Shown here: positions 56,701 to 64,000 of the stretch, piece by piece
How the letters are laid out: each line of letters starts with the position of its first letter
How positions within the stretch are numbered: the stretch's first letter is position 1
Program-made: the position numbers and the translations under genes
Notes under the pieces: generated by a model
Databases searched by the model: none
What the model was told of the DNA's origin: nothing
What the model saw: only the letters and a program-made list of their open reading frames with translations
Source: Poecilobothrus nobilitatus
Taxonomy: Eukaryota > Arthropoda > Insecta > Diptera > Dolichopodidae
Assembly: GCA_947095535.1 (NCBI GenBank)
Contig: OX352774.1
Coordinates: 248,521,825 to 248,585,824, forward strand
Reading direction: 5' to 3'
Length of the DNA stretch: 64,000 bases

Positions 56701-59700
56701 ACTTTAAGACAAAAAAAAATTATTAATTTTTTCTTTTTGGAACCTAAGGAAATTAAATGTTTTTTTTTTCTACTTTTGCTTAAATCTCTGCAGTTTAATA
56801 CACGCACGATATTCGTCTGAAAAACAATATAAATTGTTTTTTTTGTAATTTTTTTTTTTCTTTTTCAATGTTTTTTTTTTATAGTTGGTACGCCTGAATG
56901 CCTGCCTATTGGCAGAGCGTGTCACTACAAATGAATCAATTAGTTAACCAATGTGTTAATTGACAAGTATTCATTAATTTTTTTTTTTTTTATATTTTTT
57001 GCATAATATTTGTGGTAATTTGATATTTTTATTTTGCTTAGTTTTCGTCACTTGAACATGAAAACAGAAACCACGCCATGTCAATTTTTACTTATAGCAA
57101 ATGAAATATATAAAGAATGTAAAATTTTAAATGAAAAATCATGAAATAAAGGGTTAGCCGCCCGATAATAAAAAAACTTTTTGGGGAAAATTTTAAATGC
57201 CAAAAATAAAAATATATATTTAATAAAAAAAAATATTTTTTTTTTTAATTTCGCATTTTCATTTTTATTGGTTCTGGTTCTAAAAATTTTTATTTTTTTT
57301 TTATTTCTTTATTCTCATATATAAAAAACTAAAAAAGGAAAAAAAAAAAACAGAAACGAAAACGAAAATGAAAAAATAAGAATTCTGCAATTCGCGGTCA
57401 GACATGAAATCAAGAATAAACGAATAAAATTCTTGAGTGACGCTTTTAGCGATATTTTATTGCATTTTAAAGCGATAGAACGTTTATTGTGGCGTGTTTA
57501 GCTAACCAGTAAGTACATATATACATTTTTTCAGTAGCAATTTTCGTGGTTATTTAAAAATTTAGCTCAAGTTTATAAAATGGATCATTGCATTTTATAT
57601 CCATATTTATTTTTCTTCTTAATATTGTTTTCATTTTTTTTTTTTTTTTCACGTAGAAATTATTTTAAATACAGGTACATTTAAAAACAAAAAAATAAAA
57701 GTGTATATATATGAGAGATAAAAAAATATAATTATTTTTATTTATAAATAAACTTGTGCGTAAAGTGTAAAAATTTGCGTTTTATTAAACAGATTTTTTA
57801 TGTTATATACAAAACTGTTCAGATTTTAATCTTTTCCGAAAAAAAGTTTATTTTTTTTTTTTTTTCAATTTATTGAAAATCTTAAATGTTTACTTTAAAC
57901 ATATTATAGCTAAGTCTATAGCTTTTAATTTTATGAATATTTAAGAATTTAAAGTTTTTAAGTCTTCAGTTTTTAATAACCATATCCTTTTTGGTTTCCT
58001 TTATATATTAAATATTTTGTAGAATAATTATCATATTACTGGGATAATTAAAATAATTTAAGTTGTTAAACTATACTAGATTTTTATGCTCTTTAGGATA
58101 AATTCTTATATTTCAAGTATATTATTTGAATTTATTTCAAAAAATTCTTCAATAATGTTAAAACAGTGGCCGTGTTATATTAAAGAACCATATGACAGCA
58201 AAATCTCAAGCATGTTAACTTTTATGTATGTATTAGTTTTTTAAATCGGGCTTTATGTTTATTAAGTCTACAATTTGATAGTTATGTGACAATTGTATTA
58301 ACCATACTTACCGTTAAAAATTCTATCCACTTATCTTGTTAACTTTAGATATAATTTTAAATTTATATGCCTTAGCATTTAGTGCTATAATTCTAAAGTT
58401 TAAGTTTTCAATTATTTAAGTCAAGAAAACTAAAAAAAGGAGACATATTAAATTTTTCCTATAGTTTCTTTCATAGCATTTTACAATTTTTGCATATAAT
58501 ACGCAACTTCTCCTATATAAATTTTGATATAATTCAACTTATTTAAACAAAATTTCATATAACTTAGTGTATAGATACAATAAAATGTATAATGAATTTA
58601 ATTACCAAAATGAAATTAAATATGATTTTTTTGTATAATATCTGATTCCATAATGACTAAATATATACATAAGTATTGAACACTGATTTAAGTTCATGCC
58701 ACAATTTAATAAAATCTGCTTTAAAATTGTATCTATATATACTTATAATTTAAAATTTATTTGAAATATTTAGCCGTCGGTTCATTTCAATTGGTTCATT
58801 TCTATAAAAATTATTATATTTTACTTAATAAAAATGTATCATTTTTAGTGGCTGCCTTTAAGATTTAAAATCAGTATTTAAAATGATAATTGCAAAGCAA
58901 CATCTTATTAAAATGATTGCAATGCACGGTATTCATATACTTACCAGCATACAGGATGATTCTTTTTCGGTCTTGAATATTCATGGGTTACATTTAAAAA
59001 GAGAACAAAAAAAAAAATGTCTGTAGGTGGGTAGGAGAGGGGTTTATTTCCGTCGGTCCTTGATATAATGAAAGCAAAAGTTTTTTTTTTAAGTTTTAGT
59101 TTAATTTGCTTATATATCTCACTATATACGCGCAAATAATTAAACCGTCATTCTATTTGTATCTATTTTCCTTATGTGTAAAATATTATAAATTTATTTT
59201 GAAATTTTTTTTTATCCTCGCACTCTTTAAAAAAATCCTTTAAAAAAAAAAAAAATCCAGGATATTTATATTGACCTTATTTAAAATTATGACACAAGCA
59301 TACAAAAAATTATAATTTTTATATTAAATATTTATCTAAAACATATCCTTTTTCATATCCGTTAAAATATCACATTATTATATTTATAAAATATTACAAA
59401 AGGATTTAACACAATTTTATTGAAACAAAAAATAAAATAAATAAATATTATGCGCAAAATTTGAATTACAAACAAAAAAAATATATATATATAAATAAAA
59501 ATTTATAATTTTCATAATTTTATTTACATAAAACATAAATTCGATAAGGATATCTTAAGCTAATAAACAAATAAAAGAACAAGAAGAATTTTATATATTC
59601 TTCTACGTTATTCTAAAAATAAACAGGAATTTACAAAGTTTATTTTTTTCTAAGAACAAAAAATTATTAAGAACTTGTTATACTGCCACGAAATTTTGTA

Positions 59701-59957
59701 TCTGTCTAAACTTTCTTTTAGGAAAAAACAAAATTATTCACCCATTTTTTTTTTTTTTTGTATCAGAATTGAGAACAAAATTAGCATTTAGAGGTATATA
59801 GAACCTAAGAAATCACTGAAATTTTAATAATAAAATAACACATACGTATACATATATTTTATATTTAAAGAATGGTATATGAAACCATTGTACTATACCT
59901 TTATAACATATCTTTTATTATCTATGAGGCTAAAATACCACAAAAAAAAAAAGTTTA

Positions 59958-59962
<5 letters not shown>

Positions 59963-60006
<44 letters not shown>
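59963..60006. repeat. (AT)n microsatellite
   Basis: Twenty-two uninterrupted AT units, the longest dinucleotide array noticed. Confidence 0.9.
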
Positions 60007-60010
<4 letters not shown>

Positions 60011-62280
60011 ATATCTTGTGTAACAATAACGGTAATGACAACCATTTTTAATTTCAATTGTCTTTTTAACTTTTTTCTAGTTTTTTTTTTTTTCTCGTAC
60101 CTATATATTTACAATAAACATTTCTTACCTTGTCATCCCTTAACCATTTTCATCCATATATCCTTTTAATAGTATCTGTATATGTGAATTACTATTAAGA
60201 TTTTTTTTTTTTAATTATCCTTCTCTCTTTCTTTCACACACTACATATATCAATTTCCAAAAAAAAAAAAAAAAAAAGGATCGATCAACAAAAAAAAAAA
60301 ACAATAGAAAAAAAAAAATTAAAAGTGTGTATACATATTTAACAAACTAGCTCCTCTCATTATACATCAGGCAGGATACACCGGTTCCATATATATAAAT
60401 AAATTTTATAATGGGAAGGAAAAAAAAAAAATTAATATTATTAATGTTTGTTACACCAAAACATAGTTTTAAACATGGCAGGCATGCAAATAACAACAAC
60501 AACAGTAACATCATTAAAAAAAATAAAAATAAAAAAAATATTGTGCAATAATAGTAACAAACAGTAACAACAACCAAAATAATAATAAAGTTTAATATTT
60601 CATGTTGCATTAAAATAATATGAACAACAAAATCAAAAAAAAAATTTTATTTAGGTAATTGCAGCTAAAACAGAAGCGACAGCAACAAAAGTAACATCAC
60701 TAGTTATAAAAAAAAAAAAGGAGAAAAATAAAACAAAATTTTGAAGAGACCCTAAAGACCAACACGAAGGATTTCTGATAAGGGAATCAAAAAAAAAAAA
60801 AAAATGAAAGGGAAAAAAAAATCAAAAGGAATAAAATTTGAAATATGAATTATTAAAAAAAAAAAAAAAATATTTTAATAATAAAAAAAATAAATAAATA
60901 AAAAAAAAACAAAACAAAAAAAAATTGATAAATGTTAAAATAAAAGAAAATATCGCAGTTAACGCTTCGATTCGCTATTTTGTTACATTTATACTCTTTC
61001 TATTGCCTGTCTATCATAGAGCGTAACTGATTTTTGTGTAATAAACAAAAATAAATACAATATAAAAACGTAATGTTCGATATATGGAATGAAAACAACA
61101 AAAAAAAAAAAAAAACAAACGTAAATAGAAAAATTGTGTTTATATGACTAATATTCGTTTTTGTTTCTTTTCTTATTCTAACGGGAATAACAAAAAAAAA
61201 ATTGATGATGAAAATAACTTATATTTTTTCTTTATAACTATGGGATTTGAATAAAAAATAAAAGGGATAATTTTGGTTAAATTTATGTTTTTGTTTGAAT
61301 TAAAATAGCCGCCATATGTGAATATTAATACTATATTTTGGTAAAAAATGATATTATTAAACAACAATGAAGAATATTTTATTTAAAAAATTTAACTGAA
61401 AGGGAAAATTTACTTGTGATAATTATTAGAAAGTTGAAATGATAACTAAAAAAAAAAACTGAATAAAGTAATTATTGGATTGTACGATAATAACATATTC
61501 TTAACGTCAAATTTTCAGTAGAGATTTTTATAATTGATTTTGAAATATAGTACCATGGACAATTTAAAGTCTTTAAAGTCGACAATGGATAAAAGCAACT
61601 GTTTAAAATATGAATTAATAGATAGCGCTTATATAAAGCGCTAAAACTTTATGATTTATGATTTAATTTTTTTTTTTTTTTATTTAAAATTTAAACTTTA
61701 ATTTAAACTTAAAATACCAAATTTACATCATAAATGTACAATTTTTGACAGTTATGTCATAAATAGCATAAATATGTATACGTAGAAAATATATATGTAC
61801 TAATAAAAATGTTTCAAATGTAAACTATACTAATATAAGTGCTTAATTTTTTCTTTTTCTTTCTACTTCTATATAAAGAGCAAAGGAAATTCTCGAAGTT
61901 TTTATTCATATTTGACTTTAATTATTAATTTCACTAAGTCATTGATTACTCGGCTGGAGCTATCTATATTGCACAATACCTTGAAACGGAAATTTGTGAG
62001 CCATCTATTATCTTATACAAGAATTATTCTATTTTTTTTTTATTATATGCGTGCTGTACTCTGTTATTGTACATTGATGTCTGGCTATATAGAAATATGA
62101 TATAGACATATGATATCTGGCGAAAAATTTTTAAAATTCTGAAATTCTTATTATCTCTCATCACTTGCGATAGCTTTGCCCCATACAATTTTTTTTTTTG
62201 TCGATATTAAATTTATAACTCTCCATCTTTCAATTCCCCCTGTCGAAACAAATTGATCAATGAAAATAAATTTCTCCATT

Positions 62281-62330
62281 TAGGATTTCCATTAGGATTA
62301 TCCATTCCATTCCATTAGGATTATCCATTT
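62281..62330. repeat. short minisatellite-like duplication beside SINE-A
   Basis: TCCATTAGGATTATCCATT occurs twice within 45 bases, with an extra CCATT unit between, just before the SINE insertion point. Confidence 0.6.
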
Positions 62331-62332
62331 AT

Positions 62333-62546
62333 TTTTAGGTTTTTTTTTTTTTTTTAATGTATTTCTCTACCACATAAATGTGGACAGGAAATTACACAGC
62401 CTTTCCTGTTCAGGCGTGGCTGTAAATGACGTAAGGGGGAATAATTCTTACGACGTGTGTGGGATTCGAACCAACACTCTCTCGGTGTTTGCAGCGTATT
62501 TTATACGCTCTTACCCACTAGGCCGCCGAAGCTCCTTTTAGGTTTT
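62333..62546 (-). mobile_element. SINE family A, full-length copy with target-site duplication
   Basis: The element body is 62344-62535. Read on the minus strand the head has the A box TGGCCTAGTGGG type (GCGGCCTAGTGGGTAAGAGC) and a perfect B box GGTTCGAATCC. The body contains the nested stem CAGCC-CCTG-CAGG-GGCTG and, near the end, the perfect hairpin CCACAT-AA-ATGTGG, then a poly-A tail. TTTTAGGTTTT lies at both ends (62333-62343 and 62536-62546); the left copy merges with the tail run, so its exact length is uncertain. This is the best-preserved family A copy. Confidence 0.92.
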
Positions 62547-62823
62547 ATCTTTTTCTGTACTTTTTTGTTCACCATATTTTCCATCCGAATTTAGCATTTG
62601 TATATGGATGCTATCTAATTAATAACTTGCAACTAACTACCAAAGAGAAATTTAGATAAAAAAAAAAATACCTCCGCTTTGCTATGCATTTACGAAAATA
62701 ATGAAATCCCAAGCCTTTTATTTAAGTCAATTATTGACTTAATATATAGTATAAATATCAATTTACGTAAGCCAATTTTAAAAAGTATAAATAACAATTT
62801 AAATGTAACCTAGTAATTTAATT

Positions 62824-62893
62824 TATTTTGTTTTTTCTTGCCACTCTAATGAGGAGTATAGGGCATCCACTAAGGAGTATAGCGCATCCACGA
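62824..62893 (-). mobile_element. SINE family C, 3' tail fragment with internal duplication
   Basis: On the minus strand: TTAGTGGATGCCCTATACTC, CTCATTAGAGTGGCAAGAAA and an A-rich end, matching the tail of the full SINE-C at 6.5 kb. The unit 'GTGGATGC-CTATACTCCT' is present twice in tandem (second copy with one change), a local 20-21-bp duplication. The tRNA head is not recognisable upstream. Confidence 0.75.
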
Positions 62894-62899
62894 TTCCAT

Positions 62900-63610
62900 T
62901 ACTTTAAGCTGGTCGAATAAATTCGGATAAATGAAATGTGATAAGTTTTGTATTTAGCAAAATAAAAAAAAATGTTTTTTTCTATTTAAAAGCTTTGACT
63001 TATATATATGTATACACTGACTTATATATATGTATATACTTAATACTTAAAATTTTTCGTACTTATTTTCCATAAAAAATTATGATTTAATTAATTTTTT
63101 AGATTCGATTCTGTATATCTTAAAGTAGATACAAGATTTCCATATAACACTAATATATATGAATTTGACGTTTTCACGTCAAAGACGAAATGTTATTGAA
63201 TCGTTATAAAAATTTTTTTACTTCAATATTATATATTATATATTTTTGCATAAACAACTGTTGTTACTTCATTTTCCTCATTTATTTAAATTTTTAAGAT
63301 AAGATTTATAAACATTTTCAATTATAAGACATTAAGACTTAAATATAAAAACTTAATGGTATAATAAGTAAAAAAATGATTAGACTGTCTGGACTTAAAA
63401 TAAACCGTTTAAATTATTTTTCAAAATAATTTAAATCGAATATTTTTTACTTAACTCATTATTATTATTATTTTTATAAACATAAATATTTTATAACTTA
63501 ATTTTATTTTGTTTTTAATAACAATATAATCAGGGGTTAAATTATTTTTTTGATCCTTCCAGTAAAAGTGTATACAGTATAAAAATTTAAATATAAAATC
63601 AAAATAGTTC

Positions 63611-63643
<33 letters not shown>

Positions 63644-63916
63644 TTTGTTCATGGCAAATTTCATGGTACAATATTATTTTATATATATATATGAATAGAC
63701 ATTGCAAATATATATTACATTATATGTAAGTATATATCTTTTAGAACTAAGTTTTCCCTTTATTTTTTTTTTTTTTTTGCATGATTGTTCCCTATACAAC
63801 TCAATTTGATTACAAAATGGGAAACACAAAAAAAAAATATATATTTAAGGAAGCTGTAACATAATAATTTATCCTGTCTACTATAACTGATCGTAACATA
63901 AATATTATGTTATATA

Positions 63917-63953
<37 letters not shown>

Positions 63954-64000
63954 AATGAATGCATAAATTATTTAAAAGATTGTGCAAAATAAGCGCTAAA
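62900..64000. other. AT-rich DNA to the window edge
   Basis: No gene seen. Contains TA microsatellites (63611-63630 and 63919-63948) and several interrupted ATATAT runs. Confidence 0.6.
63919..63948. repeat. (TA)n microsatellite
   Basis: Fifteen uninterrupted TA units. Confidence 0.85.

Larger units (their letters stand above)
53770..62332. other. long AT-rich stretch, no gene recognised
   Basis: About 8.5 kb of homopolymer-rich DNA. The minus-strand frame at 54897-55160 (87 codons from a TTG, with SSSTYHELNKSQNFKRTQIN at its start) is the least A/T-driven ORF here but shows no known motif. ORFs at 55829, 58941, 59879, 60347, 61173 and 61912 are composition artefacts. Confidence 0.5.

Noticed and set aside
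59879..60169. 96-codon ORF across the AT microsatellite
   Set aside because: Its centre is an Ile-Tyr repeat produced by the (AT)n array.
60347..60610. Hydrophobic minus-strand ORF (87 codons)
   Set aside because: It arises from AAC/AAT and poly-A tracts on the plus strand (Leu/Val/Phe runs); a composition artefact.
1..64000. CRISPR array, prophage, operon or other prokaryotic system
   Set aside because: No regularly spaced repeats with unique spacers and no gene clusters with ribosome binding sites; splice-like structure, poly-A signals and SINEs point to a eukaryote.

Overview
The window looks like non-coding nuclear DNA from an arthropod, most likely an insect. It is extremely A+T-rich by eye (no count was run), is broken everywhere by long A and T homopolymers, and carries only two convincing protein-coding segments in 64 kb. 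No operons, Shine-Dalgarno sites or dense ORFs suggest a prokaryote. The insect inference rests on the bubblegum-type acyl-CoA synthetase exon, which by recollection resembles insect homologues most closely, and on tRNA-derived SINEs and non-LTR retrotransposon relics. Species is not assigned.

Layout. Bases 2-391 are the 3' end of a gene entering from the left edge; its protein ends in five 10-residue Ser/Asp repeats, with an AATAAA about 100 bases after the stop. From 0.5 to 38.1 kb there is no recognisable intact gene, only repeats and decayed coding patches. These are a truncated SINE (3.0 kb), a full SINE with a perfect target-site duplication (6.1-6.5 kb), an unidentified decayed coding patch (7.6-8.3 kb), several low-copy repeats, and non-LTR fragments (15.5, 22.6 and about 29.2 kb). 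A mobile-element island lies at 30.8-32.05 kb: a mariner-like transposase fossil, a LINE 3' end, a SINE tail and another repeat. At 38.16-38.83 kb lies the terminal exon of the acyl-CoA synthetase. The rest is AT-rich DNA with a second full SINE-A copy (43.4 kb), a large unknown repeat (44.9-45.3 kb), SINE family B (48.8 and 52.8 kb), a second LINE 3' end (53.3-53.8 kb), SINE-A and SINE-C copies (62.3-62.9 kb) and AT microsatellites.

Relations. Three retroposed families are defined by comparing copies inside the window. Family C shares its 3' end, including a small hairpin, with the 3' end of the LINE at 31.3 kb, the pattern expected when a SINE borrows a LINE's reverse transcriptase. Both LINE fragments are dead, and several nonsense codons sit where Trp is expected (TGG to TGA). 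No novel enzymatic or defence system was found. The most informative observations are the SINE-LINE pairing, the isolated acyl-CoA synthetase exon with no visible upstream exon, and the unidentified decayed coding patch at 7.6-8.3 kb.
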